Shown here: positions 47,434-60,032 of the stretch, piece by piece | Layout of the letters: the number at the start of each line of letters is the position of its first letter | Position numbering within the stretch: position 1 is the first letter of the stretch | NCBI GenBank assembly: GCA_947095535.1 | Contig: OX352773.1 | Location: 29,843,398-29,907,397, forward strand | Direction of reading: 5' to 3' | Origin: Poecilobothrus nobilitatus | Taxonomy: Eukaryota; Arthropoda; Insecta; Diptera; Dolichopodidae | DNA: 64,000 nucleotides | Position numbers and translations under genes: made by a program | Notes under the pieces: generated by a model | The model's database searches: none | Told to the model about the DNA's origin: nothing | What the model saw: only the letters and a program-made list of their open reading frames with translations

Positions 47434-49474
47434 CCGAATTATGGTAATTGTAATATAAAATATTTAAAAAAAAAAAAAAAAAAAAAACTATAGCATTTAT
47501 TTAACCCTATACAATGCAGTCAGTAAGTACAGCAACAACTAAATCAATAAAATTAAAATGAAATATTAAAAACAAAAAAAAAAAATTTAGAAAACGACGG
47601 TAAAATAAAAACAGTAACAGTAAAATAAAATGTACTTATATTATAACTAAAATCATGTTTTATTCAAAATATAACTCTAAATCTTTTTTTCTTTTTTGTT
47701 TTTGACATTATAAGGCTAATTGAATTGCAATTTGTAGCAACATCCACTAACATTGACAACAACAAGAAAAGCAATAAAAAAAATAAAAAATAATAATAAC
47801 GTAAAATAATGAGATTCAAAAATATCTATTTTTGTTTTTGCTTTTCTTTTTTGTTTTTTTTTTTTTGTTTTATACAAACTAACGGTAAATGTTGCATTTG
47901 TGAAACATTTTATTTAACATTTTCAAAATACATATTAGAATAAAATAATATTTTAGTTGAAAATATAAATGATATATGGGGGCGGTAGAAATATAGTGTT
48001 GGCAAGTGGCTTTAATTTTTCTCCAAAAAAAACAAAAAAAAAAAAAAACAAAATTATTAATGAAATGCGGTTTTAACAACAACATGACCATGTTATTATC
48101 GTATACCATTTCAATGATAGGTGGTATGAATATAAAAAAAAAAAAAAAATTTCAATCGAATCCTTATGAAGGTGGTATACATAAATATGATAAAAGTGTT
48201 GATGCAGAAAAACACAAAAAAAAAAAACAAAAAAAATTCATAAAAATAAAAAAAGAGAAAACAAAATTATGAAACGTGTGCTTTAAAAGACATTAAAATA
48301 TTATGCAACATTTGTATATTTATGTATACACTATAATATGTATATATACATAGTATTAGATGAGGCGTGTGATGTTTAAAAAAAATGATAATTCTAATGA
48401 TGATTATGAGAGGGATTGAGTTCGTTATTATGCTTATTATTATCATCATTACCATTATTATAATTATGTTTCATGTTTTTTTTTTTTTTTTTCAGTTTAT
48501 TATTATGTATATTTAGAGTAAAAAAAATACATTGAATAATAATTTTTGATAAGTTTTTTTGTTTTTTTTTTTTTGTATTTTTAATGAAAAATAATAATGT
48601 ATGCGTTTTTTTTTGTCCCTCCATATTTTTTTCGTGCGATATTATGGAGCATATGAAATAGGTACAAATTATAAATACAATTTGATAAAATTGAATATTG
48701 CGATGCCATTTGTTATATCATATATATGTATGTAATAATGTTGCGTATATAAAATTTTTATTTTTTTTATTTTAGTAGATATAAACTGATTTTTGAAAAA
48801 AAAAAAAAAAACCTTTCAATTAAATTATAATCGGAATATTTTCATATTAACATTTAGAATATTTGTGTTTGCTTTTCACTGCATATATGTACATACATAC
48901 ATATATGTACATGTTTTTTGAATTTTAAATGGACAATATCGTATTTTTGTTTTTTTGTTTTTTTTTTTTCAAAATAATTTCTCGTATGGGTAATATTTTT
49001 TGGACATGCGACCACAAAATTATAATTTGAATGAATCTCATTTGTGTTTTATTTTACACTCGTGTTTTTTTTTTATATGGTTACCGGTTGGTCATCTTTT
49101 TCTGTTTTTTGTTTTGTTTTTTTTTTTTTTTCAGTAAAGTCAATAATCTGTTTTTCCTATATTTAGTATATTGACGTTTTCAATTCGTTTTTAGATAATT
49201 GAAGCAAAAAAAAAAAATAAAAAAAAAGACAAAAAGTATAAAATATAAGGCAATATTATGTTAATATGTTAATGTATACGGGAAATGAAAGAAGTGAAAA
49301 GAGATGAAGAAGAAGACCTATACGAGTCATACAAGTCATTTAGTTAATTTAATTTGCGCTTTGACAAATTTTATTTGAACTATGAATGTGCCTCATTTCA
49401 TTTTATATATACATATACATACATACATACATATATACAAATTATGTTTAATGTTATGCAATATATGAAATGAA

Positions 49475-50123
49475 TGCATTAGCAGCGGTTCTTAAACTTT
49501 ATACTTCGCGGACCACGGATTAAAAAATCTGAAATCTGCGGACCACCGAATAAAGTTTCGGTATAACAAAAAATAAAATATTGCAAAACAAATTTAAAAA
49601 TAGATAAAATATCATCTTTCATCTATATACATATGCATTGAAAATATTATGATGAATGAAATTGATTGAAATTTTAGTTTTATTAATTTTACTTTCATAG
49701 ATTGCTTTGGTTTGATTGTTTTTATTTTGAATATTTTTGAAAGCCGTTAAATTTAAATATTTATAAAGTGTATATGTACATACATATATGATGTAAATTT
49801 ATAAACTGTTTCTTTGAAATTACGTACGCAGGTTTACAGGGCCCCTAGTCAGTTATATATTACATAATGATCGGGCTACTAGATTTTATTCAAATTTAAT
49901 GATTTTTTAAAAAATATTTTCATATTTTGAAAATTTCAATAATAATTATTGAAGGAATAAAAACAAAATATTTTTTTTGTTTATTACTAACATTGAAACT
50001 AATTTTAACAACATATTTAGTATTTTTATCTACATTAATCATTTTTTTCTTCGCGGACCACTTAAAAAGAGTCCGTGGCCCACTAGTAGTCCGCGGACCA
50101 CAGTTTAAGAACCGATGCATTAG
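49475..50123. mobile_element. hAT-superfamily MITE with 8-bp target duplication
   Basis: The element spans 49483-50115 and is flanked by identical 8-bp copies of TGCATTAG (49475-49482 and 50116-50123). The left end begins CAGCGGTTCTTAAACT, typical of hAT ends; the right end inward has the same 13-bp core CGGTTCTTAAACT but its outermost bases have decayed. Both ends then carry the subterminal block GCGGACCAC. There is no transposase frame; the opposed open frames at 49920-50127 are shadows. At 633 bp this is a non-autonomous copy. Confidence 0.85.
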
Positions 50124-51832
50124 ATAGTTGTTGGAGAGAGATTAAGTGTATTATTATTTGTATATGTATATACATACATATATATGTATATACATACATA
50201 TATATGTATATTTCATAAAATATCGAAAAAGGTTATATTTGAAACATAACACATGTTTATTAATAGCGATAATTATATAATTATGTTTTTGGTAAGTACC
50301 TATTTTTTTTTATTTATTTATTTTTTTAATAATATTAACAGTTTTTTTTTTTATTTTTTTTATTTTTATTATATATAGGTATTATTATACTTTGTTGCTT
50401 TTACATATGTATGGATGTTTTGTTTTTGCATAATGTTGTTGCATGAAATTAATAAATTTATTTGTTAATAAAATGCATTAATTTGTTAAAATGAGCTTGA
50501 AGCATAATTTCGTTTTTTATTAATAAATGTGTATTTTATTTGTTCCGAAGGATTTTGAAAATTATACAGGTATAAAAGATTGGAATTAAAGGGATGAATA
50601 TTGAATATGAAATATGCATTTGTGGAATGTATATAATTATGTATGTATGTATATATATAATAAGAATACTATACTATATTTTAACGAATTATGAAATTTT
50701 ATTCAAAATTCAAATAGGAAAATTATGAAAATTTTAGAGGGATAGTGAAAGAGGAAAGAAACGATTTATAATATGTACATATAGTAATTAAATAAGGATA
50801 ATAATTATTATAGAAAGAAATGAAATACGGCTCATTAAATAAAAAGGTAAATTTTAAAGCAATTTAAAATAGGTATTTTAGTATCAATATCATTTTTATC
50901 ATATTATGGAATTTTTATTTTTTTAAAAAATACAATTTAATTCTAATTATACCACATATTAAAAATAATTAGGAAAATGGCGATTAATTTTTTTATTTAA
51001 TATAATATAGGTACCTATAATCTGTCTAATCACCTGGTGCTTTTTATCATTATAATTATGCGGGAATAACCAAATTATTGAATATATTATGTATGTACAT
51101 ATTTCTGATACTTGTCCTATAAGTTAAGTAGCCCCACTAACCAATATTTTTCTCTTTATGCTAATCATTCGGTTTGTGTGCCGACGATCCGTATTATATG
51201 CAAATATATAATAATAAGAGAATAATGACTCTCCCACATGAGGTCAGAGAAGGTAATTGGTCACGGGACTTATTATTATTATTTATTCTTATATATGTGT
51301 ATATGTATATAGGTATATTGTTCTCATATATATATATGTACATATATTGCTTATAGTTAGTTAATAAGTAATTTTTTTTTTTTAAAGAGACGATTTTAAA
51401 CAGAATAATCCAAAATAATATTTTATTCAAAAAAAAATTATATTTGTTCGGTATTGGTATATTATTCAGATTTTCGTTTTACTTTTTTACTACATATAAA
51501 TTAAATAACCTTCTGTACACTAACAAAAATTTTTTTTATTTAAATCAATATAAAGAAGTTCCATTGTTTCTATATATTCTTATCTTTTCTTAAATAACAA
51601 TATAGATTTTGTTTTTTTTTTTTTTTTTATTTATGAAAAATATTTGTAGTTTTGTTTTTTTTTTACTAAAATTCTTTGTTTTTCATTTTCAAGAAATTTC
51701 AATACACATACACATACTAAGAAAAATATTAATGAAATACTCATGGTACATTTTCTAAACTAAAATTTCTCTATATATATAAAATTATGATAAAAAAATA
51801 AGAAGATTAAATTGTCATTTATATGTACTTAC
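50124..51832. other. Giant intron, segment next to the zinc-knuckle exon
   Basis: TACATA/TATATG simple repeats at 50158-50212 followed by A/T-rich sequence. A more complex patch at 51120-51280 includes a perfect POU octamer ATGCAAAT at 51198-51205. No gene. Confidence 0.55.
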
Positions 51833-51901
51833 CGATCAATGATGACAGGATCTGAGGGAGTTTCATTTCGGTTACCACAGCTTTTTTTATCACAACATCG
51901 A
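51833..51901 (-). CDS. kn: kn exon: rest of the COE zinc knuckle
   Basis: This 69-nt exon completes the split Ser and reads S-RCCDKKSCGNRNETPSDP and then VIIDR. It contributes the second and third zinc-knuckle cysteines, so the metal-binding site depends on correct splicing across 6.8 kb. The acceptor is ttttctag before T, and the donor is GATCG|gtaagtac, ending two bases into an Arg codon finished by the next exon 37.8 kb away. The zinc knuckle contacts DNA in EBF proteins. All three required residues after the His (Cys, Cys, Cys) are present. No alternative exon was seen alongside it. Confidence 0.95.
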
Positions 51902-54900
51902 CTAGAAAAAATTTAAGAAAAAATTATTAAAATGTTAAATTTAAAAAAAAAATTAAAAAATAATTAAAATATTTTTATTTAATAATTAAAAAAAACTGTT
52001 CAATTTAAATAAAAATTATATATTTTGTAAATATTTTATCCTTAAAGTCAAGGATTATTAAATATTGTTTGGTTTTTTAAGGTAAATGAAAAAATGTGTG
52101 ACAGAATTGTTATATTTGTTTTAAAACTTGGCAAAAGATAATAATTATATATATATATATATACAAATTTAATAAAATTTTCAATAAAGATCAAAAGGTC
52201 AAAAAAATTTCATTATATAATGTCAGGAAAATTTTTTAATTCAGAATATTAAAGGATAGAAAAAGATATTAAATTTGGAATATGGAACTGTGTTTTCTGT
52301 ACATTTTTGTGACTTCTAGTTCTAAAAGATATAAAAAAAATAATTTTGAAATTTATAATGCTGTCGGATATTTCGTGGGTTTTTAAGTAATTCGTACAAA
52401 GTTCATCTCAAAATAGATCTTTGTGATGAAGAAAATAAAATTAGAAAAAGTGAAAACATAGTAAGCTTAAGTAAATAAATAAACTAACAACTTGCTTATA
52501 TACAGCATGGATTGTGAATAAATTCTGCTAAAATATTGAAATTAATAATTTTATTAAATCTGGCTAATATAAATTAAATTTAAAACTTAAAACAAAAATA
52601 TGTTTTAACAAATAAAGAGAAAGAAATGGAACCCCAAAAACTGAATACAAAATCTCTCCTTATTTTATTTAAAGAAAAAAAAATGACCATCATATACCAT
52701 TGTTAATATTTAGATCTTCTTATATTCTTATTACATAAATGTATATACTATTTATATTTTATTCTCACACTTACATATTATGTTATATTTTATTTCATTA
52801 TATTATAGATTATATTTTTACTGTACATTATGTTTTATATTTTCAGTTTAAGTTCCTTTGCATTTAGATTTGAAAATCTTAAAAAATTTCTTTTCAATTT
52901 AAAAAGATTCTTCGGCCGACATTATTATTATTATATATTTCTATATTATATAATATAGTTGTTGTACAAAAAGAAAAAAACCAAAAAAAAAAAAAAAACT
53001 AAACTAAAAATTCTTTTCATTGAGGAAAGAAATACACAAATTTCCATCTATCCAATAAAATATATTTACGATATATAACAGAATAAGTATATTGTAGTAT
53101 AAAAGGAATCTCCTTCCAATGACGATTAATATTACGTGCATTGTATACATACAATATACAAATCTACAATATATAATATGTTTACCACGTATCTATCAGA
53201 TATATTATTGCTTTCTTAGACATTTAGATATATGATGGCGTACTATCTTAAAGGACTCAAAACATTTTTATCTACGGCCAAAAACAGTGTAAAAAGAAAT
53301 TCTTTTTTTTTTTTTTTGATTTTTATTCTTATTTTTTTTTTTTAAAGATATTCATCCTTTTTACACACTTACTTTTTCTTTTTTTGTTTTCTTTTGGTGA
53401 AATAAAAAAAAAAAAATAATAATAATAATACAAAAATAGATGTATCACAGTTTAAATGGGTATCACAAGGCAATGAACGACAAAGACGACGACGATAACA
53501 ACAACAATGACGATACAACGATGCGACTTATATCATACGAATATCATACGACTCAATTATATTTTAGAAATATATACTCAATAGTATAACATTTTAATAA
53601 CGGAATGATATGATATCCTTAGAAGAGATGAAAACCCTTACAAGAATTATGGTGTATTATGTGTATATATTTGTAAAGAAATGGAGGATTTAGATATATA
53701 CATACGTATATAAATAATATATATTATAAAATAAAGAGAAAACAATAAAAATAATAAAGTAAAGGAAAAAAAAAAGCAGCTAAGTTAAAATAAAAGTCAA
53801 TATTCTTTAATGCGTTTTACCAAAAAGTAAATATCTATATACAATTATACAAATATATATACTATACATATATATCGTGTATAAGAAAGTTAGTTTGTAC
53901 ATATGGAAGGAATACCTTACGATGATGAGGGTGAAACAACAACAACCCCCTCTTTTAAAGATATTTATTTAAGGTGGTACAACATACATATAGGTAGTAA
54001 ATATCTAAAATCATATAAAAAAGTAATTTTCAGTACTTGTACAGTGCTGGAAAATTTCTCAATGCATTATTAATAAATGCATTTTTCTTTTAGTTAAATA
54101 TAAAATGCACTGGAATAGTTTTATAACAATCTATAAAAAAGGAATCATTGAACTGAGATTATCACTAAGAATTAATTTGAAATTTATATTTATGAATGCT
54201 ATTAAAAATTTTACTTTATAAGAAAAATGTATATATATATATTAATTAAAAAATATATTTTATATTAATTAAACCGTTAAGTTAATTGTTCATATTACAA
54301 ATTTAGCCATCACCCCTTCCGACTTTAATACTTTTGTCATCACCTTTGCGTATTCTCCATAGTCTTAAAACATTCGTATCAAAGGTTTCAAAATATGGTT
54401 TGGCTTAAGAGGCAGGTGTTGTTAAATAGGTTAAGGTTTAACATTATTAAAGAAAATGCATACTGTTGTCATTATTCTCTTTAAAGAATTACATATTTTT
54501 AGAAAATAGTTCATAGCGTTGCCCAAAACTAAAATATTATTTATTAGAATAGCTTCTACGTTAGGAGATTTACGGTTAAAAACAATTTCAAGAAATGGAA
54601 ACTTATGTATCTTCATTTTTGAATGCATCATTTGGTTTTCTTCATATCTTCGGAACATTTGAATTTTGAAATGTTTTGATCTAATCGAATAGCTACTAGC
54701 TATAATAGATTTTTTAAACTTTAAAAAGATTTTGAAATAACTAAAACTAAAGAAGGAACTATATTAATTTTTTTTTAAGAGAAGGAAAAAAACTTTGCGA
54801 GTTTATTTTGCCACTCCATTCCTTATGAAAATATGTTTCCATAATAGTCAAAGAATATTTACATAAATTGCAGAAGTATATACTATATATATAAATGGGT

Positions 54901-55851
54901 TTGTTAAAAATCTGCAAAAACACATGTTTCTAAATGTTAGAATAAGATATGAAATATTGATTTCGTATTGACAATTCGCGAAAAAATAAGATTGTATTAA
55001 TATAAATATATGATACTATATAATAACATTAAACCTAATAAATTGACCATGTCTACAATTAAAACCTATTATTGTTTTACTTTATTATTATTATTACTAT
55101 TATGTATATTCATTTATTTTTATTTTTTTTTGCAAAATCCTTTCATTGCTATATGTACTCTTTTATTTTTTGGCAAATAATTTTATTTAGTTTTTTGATA
55201 AAAAAAATATATACATTTTTTCATTTTACTATTGTCCTTGTTCTCAATTACTACTTTGATATCAAAATCTATGAACTAAAAACAAATATAAAATTAAAAC
55301 AGTTGAAAAATATCAAGGAAAAAAAAAAGGATAACAAGGGTGGTGTTACATTATTTTATATAAAAAAAAAACCAAATTTATACATTAACGTTTATATATG
55401 TATATATTTATATTATATATTTTTATATTTACATATATCGGAATACAAATAAATTGAAATAATACGAAGGACATAAAAAAATAATTTTTTATTATTATTA
55501 TATATTTTATTTAAAAAGAAAAAAATAATTTTTTTCGATTTGATAATTTAAACTTTTGATTTATTTTCTAAACTTTTTCACTGTAACTAATTTGTAAACA
55601 TATGTGAGTATAATTTTATTTTCATTGCTAAATAACTATTTCAGATTTTCATTGAAGAATTTTCCAAACAGTAGAAATTTTATAATTAATAGATAAATAA
55701 CACTTTGAAAATCAGGTTCGTTCTTCTGACTAAATAATAGTTTTAATTTAATTTGCAAGCAACCATTATTAAAAGCTATAAAATCTTAGCGTTTTTTCAA
55801 TCCCACACATTTATATTTACAATAAACATACTGTAAGTTCCTAATTTTAAA

Positions 55852-55868
55852 GGGGGGGGGGGGGGGGG
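55852..55868 (+). repeat. Run of 17 G residues
   Basis: An uninterrupted G17 in a genome region where even four consecutive G are rare. It could fold as a G-quadruplex, or its length could be an assembly uncertainty. Confidence 0.85.
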
Positions 55869-56214
55869 ATTAATTGTAATATTCCTAAAAGTATGCAATT
55901 TTGTTTTTAGGTAATCAATATTAAAAAACATTATAAGACTAGTTACTTAGATATAACGAAAATTATGAACTTTCAAACTGATAAATAAGTGGTAAGATAT
56001 TATTTAAATAGCTATAAAAGATACTATTTGAATAGATTTTCGTCTGGAATTCACTAATTTATTTATTGATTGTAATAATGCAAAACCGAAATCATGCCTA
56101 ATATAGGTTGCATAATGCAATATATAGGTTTTCTGTACTTCTATCCATCACTATAATAGTCATTATAAGTTAAGTATTATATGCACTATATTTGGTGACA
56201 ATTAAAAAAAACTT

Positions 56215-56305
56215 GCTACCTCTTCTTGAGATTTAAACTGAGATGAGTGCTCCTTCAGTTAATCACTTATGCGCTTAACCACTCGAATATACTGAAATCC
56301 GGCTT
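56215..56305 (-). mobile_element. tRNA-like SINE head, degenerate
   Basis: Read on the minus strand, TATTCGAGTGG (56279-56289) matches the A-box with one mismatch and continues TTAAGCGCA as in Ser/Leu tRNAs. AGTTTAAATCTC (56228-56239) resembles a decayed B-box. No paired acceptor stem is evident, so this is not a functional tRNA gene. A SINE or tRNA-pseudogene origin is likely but not proven. Confidence 0.4.
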
Positions 56306-58427
56306 GATTCTACTATATTGGATTAAATACTGTAGATACCATTATTGATTGAGTAAGTTTACAAAATATATTATTGTGATAAAGTTTTAAGGGTATAATA
56401 AAATTAAAACTACTTACAACCATAGATAAACAGTTTTCTAACCAACTAACAAGTTTTTTTTTCTTTCTGAACTTATTCTAAAAATTAGACAACCAAGAGA
56501 ACAGACAGACTTTAATTGAAAAAAAAAATACAATTAACTAAGCGTCATAAATACAATTTAGTTCCTAGAATAAAGTAAATGTCCCTTTGTTTTTTTTTTT
56601 TGGTTTTTATCTTTTGTGTTCCTTTATTAAATCGATTTTAATCGTATTTTGTACCTCTAAGCGTTTATTCGATCAATTAAGACCAATAATAATGAATTAA
56701 ACTTCTTATAATACTATATTTCTCTATTTATATGTATATAAATATATGTATGTAGGTTTATGCTTGTACATGTGTACATTTTCATATTCTTCTATTTTCT
56801 AAATGAACAAAAGAGGTCCTTTTTAATATGCTCTGAATCCAGAGAAAATGCGAGAAAATACATTCATTCACATTACTAACATATATATAGACAAATTAAA
56901 AGGAAAACAAAATAATATAATAAAATGGATATTTAAGAAAGGATAAAAGGACCATAGTGCTATGGTCATTTTTATATGGGCTTTAATAATAGTCAACAAG
57001 AATGTTGATTACAATGTAAGTATACATTTTTATTTTTATAGAGATGGTATTTTTGGATGTAAGACGAAAGAATCTATAGCATAATTAAAAAAACATTTTA
57101 AGAGTAAATAAAAACATTCGGATTAATTGGATTAAATTGGAACTTTGAATGTTTATTTTATTTTATTTCGGTTTTTAGTTAGTTTATTTGTGGTTGTTTT
57201 TAGTTTTTATTTTCTTTCTATTGTTTTTGGTTTGTTTTTGGATAATAAATAAAATATAGAAATCTGTTGAAACTTTAAAAATAAATACATAATGGATATA
57301 TATATATATATATATGTATAATGAATAGATTGAATTCATAAACCTTTGAAGAATAAAAAGAAAGAGTTAATAAATAGTGATAGTTAAATTAAGTTATTTA
57401 ACTCTAATGGAGTGAAATTAAATTAAAAATAGAAAATAAAATTAATGTTTTTGAATGGATTCTTAATTTAAAAATAATTGAATATAAAATCCAAAATATT
57501 TAATAAAATAAAAGGGAATAAAACTGAATTCATATGATAGAAACATTATCTAAAGCTAAAAATATGTATGAAACTTTCACAGAGTACCGGACGGGGTAAG
57601 ATAGATCACAAAACAAAAAAAAAGACTGTATATGGATTGTCGAAATAAGTTTAACATCGTTTCTATTTTAGGTACAATAATTACAATTGTCTCAAAATAA
57701 ACAGACTCCTAAACTTTGAAATATGTTCTCACAAAATCCATAATTTATATCTTCTTCTAAGTGAAATGTAACAGGTGAAATTTTTCCTTTTTTTTTCACC
57801 TTTCCTTGATTTCCTAAATGTATTATGCTACTAATCACCTTTATGATAAAAGAGTTTCATTTAATTCAGAATAGATACCATGCTGCTGGCATAGATCCCA
57901 ACATTTTGCCCAGTTATTCATATTTAGGCAAAGTAAATAAGAAATTATTTTTATATACAGCGTGGAAGTTGGTTACCTAAAATATAATACCTAGTAACAA
58001 AGCTATTACCTTGTATTTTTAAAGAATAAACTATAGATGTTTATATATATATATATATAGCTAAATATTTTTAGATCTTAAACTTTCGAGCTGTTAGAAT
58101 TTGTGATAATTAAATAGTATAGAGCTTTTAGAGTAGAATAAAATATTGAGAAGGAAACAATAAAAAAGCCTTTTTCATTACTATTTCTAAATTAATTTTT
58201 TTTTTTAATTTGAAGATCTCTTTTATCTTATTTCCCACCTTTGTGTTCCCCAGAATTTTGATAATGATTAATTGATTACATATACAATGTGCAGAGATTC
58301 AAGGTGAACATTAGCAACTTTGTTCACAATATGTTTACCATTTTGAAATCAATTTTCGTTCACTAAACTTAGCTCCCCTTGCATGAATACTAAAATAGAT
58401 ATAGCCTATTGCTTCATCAAAGAAGGA

Positions 58428-58538
58428 AGGTGGTCTTTAGTGGATTAGAGTCTCATACAACATAGAGGACAGGGTGCTCGTTCCACTTCTTTATGGCGTC
58501 TTTAGATAATTCCCACCTATATCCTCGCAAAAAAAAAA
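58428..58538 (+). mobile_element. Probable SINE with A-tail
   Basis: A GC-richer block containing TAGTGGATTAG (A-box with one mismatch, 58438-58448), a weak B-box-like GCTCGTTCCAC, and a terminal A10 run at 58529-58538. It resembles the element at 42.1 kb in layout (GGTGG...TAGTGG start) but the sequence match is partial. It lies only about 140 bp from the splice donor side of the kn exon at 58680. Confidence 0.35.
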
Positions 58539-58678
58539 TCCTACACAGGATCATTTTCATACTTTTCAAGTTACATCTACATTTTAATACAGTACTCAAT
58601 TAAAATAAATTATTAAAAAAAAAAACATATACATATATATATTTAGAGATTAATATTTTTAAATCAATTCAACACTTA

Positions 58679-58795
<117 letters not shown>

Positions 58796-59436
58796 TTAAC
58801 GAAAAACAATTTTCATTTAATTTTTTTTTTAAATATATTTAATATTAACTTGTATTCAATAATTGAATTTAAAAAAATGTATGTATGTGCATATATGTGT
58901 TTTTTAGTCGTACTATAAACCCCTATATATATTTATACAAAATTTTTTTTTTACAATAAATTTACATACATGTAAATTTTTTTACATTTACAATGGTCAG
59001 TAGTTACTCATGAAAAAATAATTAATTATTAAAAATGAAAATTTCTCCACTTCAAATGAACAATAAAATAATTAAATAAATAAAAATAATAAATAGTAGT
59101 AAAAATGAAAAAAAAATATAAAACGAATATGTACCTAAGTAATATTTACATATGTATACGCAGTATAGTAGATAAATGTTTATAATATTTGTTTACCTTT
59201 TCATTTTTTTATTTTTTTTTATAGTTTTTTAACGTTTAAATTTTGATAAATATTCTCGGAATCACCTGTACTCTTTGACAAGTTTTTTATTATTTGATTA
59301 ATATAATGGTCTTCTGTACTTCATTTAAAGTTTGTAATTAGTATATGCATTGTCAATTTTGAAATTAATGATAAAAATTTAAAATAATAAATGGACAAAT
59401 TGTTTGATTTTTTTTTTTGAATAATCGCTCTATCAT

Positions 59437-59613
59437 GGCCGTATTACACCAACCACTAACCTACAACTAATTAAATATCCAAATAATTGAGTGTTTTATA
59501 CTAATCAAAACTTTATTGATTTATTACCAAATAAATGGTTTTGATGCAACAAAAACTTATCAAAAAAATTTTTATTTGATTAGTAATAATTGGTTGGTGC
59601 TATAGAGCCCAGA
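59437..59613. mobile_element. Foldback MITE-like element
   Basis: The ends are inverted: GGCCGTATTACACCAACCA on the left and TGGTTGGTGCTATAGAGCCC on the right, sharing a perfect 9-bp CACCAACCA. Inner segments also pair (ATCAAAAC near 59505 with GTTTTGAT near 59538), so the whole 177 bp could fold. No transposase and no clear target duplication, so the superfamily is open. Confidence 0.5.
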
Positions 59614-59702
59614 TAAAGTATTAAATTATAAAAAAATTATTTTACAGCTTAAAAAAATTAAAATCAAAAAGTAAGGAACAAATAATATAGAATAAAAACG
59701 AA

Positions 59703-60032
59703 AGTGAAAATCTTGAGCACTTCCTTTGCGGATGTCTGGCCCGAGTTAGAGCCAGACTGCTCTCACTCGGTAAACCGTTCTTCCACAATCTTAGCGAATT
59801 ATCTAAACACAGAATCAAAGAATTAATTTCGTATCTGAACTCCTCAGGTTGGTTATAAAATCGGAAATAACCAAAAACCATAGGTCACGTGAGTACAATG
59901 GGATCAAAATGGCCCAAACTACATCTAATTGAGGCCTTGACGCAGTATCGTGTAGGTTACCACCTACCTTAAGGTATCTTACCTACTACCGACCACAGGA
60001 ACAAAATATATGGTGTATTGCAAAAAAAAAAA
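59703..60032 (+). mobile_element. 3' end of a non-LTR retrotransposon (LINE)
   Basis: The plus-strand frame 59703-59858 reads ESENLEHFLCGCLARVRARL, then LSLGKPFFHNLSEL, and ends LISYLNSSGWL-stop. This is the typical C-terminal tail of a Jockey-superfamily (I/R1-like) polyprotein, with the H-x3-C-x-C finger (EHFLCGC) followed by the LG.P.F..L..L block and GW near the stop. A 3' UTR of about 160 bp follows, ending in an A-run at 60022-60032. The copy is 5'-truncated: reverse transcriptase and endonuclease are absent. The minus-strand frame at 59642-59881 is its shadow. Confidence 0.75.

Larger units (their letters stand above)
42319..49474. other. Giant intron segment: no gene; several palindromes
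   Basis: A/T-rich with simple repeats, including a GTC run at 44223-44242. Unique, complex patches lie at 43921-44035, 44459-44580 and 45120-45420. Palindromes lie at 45311-45354, 47328-47354 and 47420-47433. No gene found. Confidence 0.6.

Noticed and set aside
55072..55452. 126-codon frame, the second longest in the window
   Set aside because: Phe/Ile/Tyr/Lys-rich A/T-tract translation with no pattern of a membrane-protein family.
59266..59290. CAG|gt-like donor that might end the upstream kn exon
   Set aside because: The translation before it does not match the conserved COE segment expected upstream.
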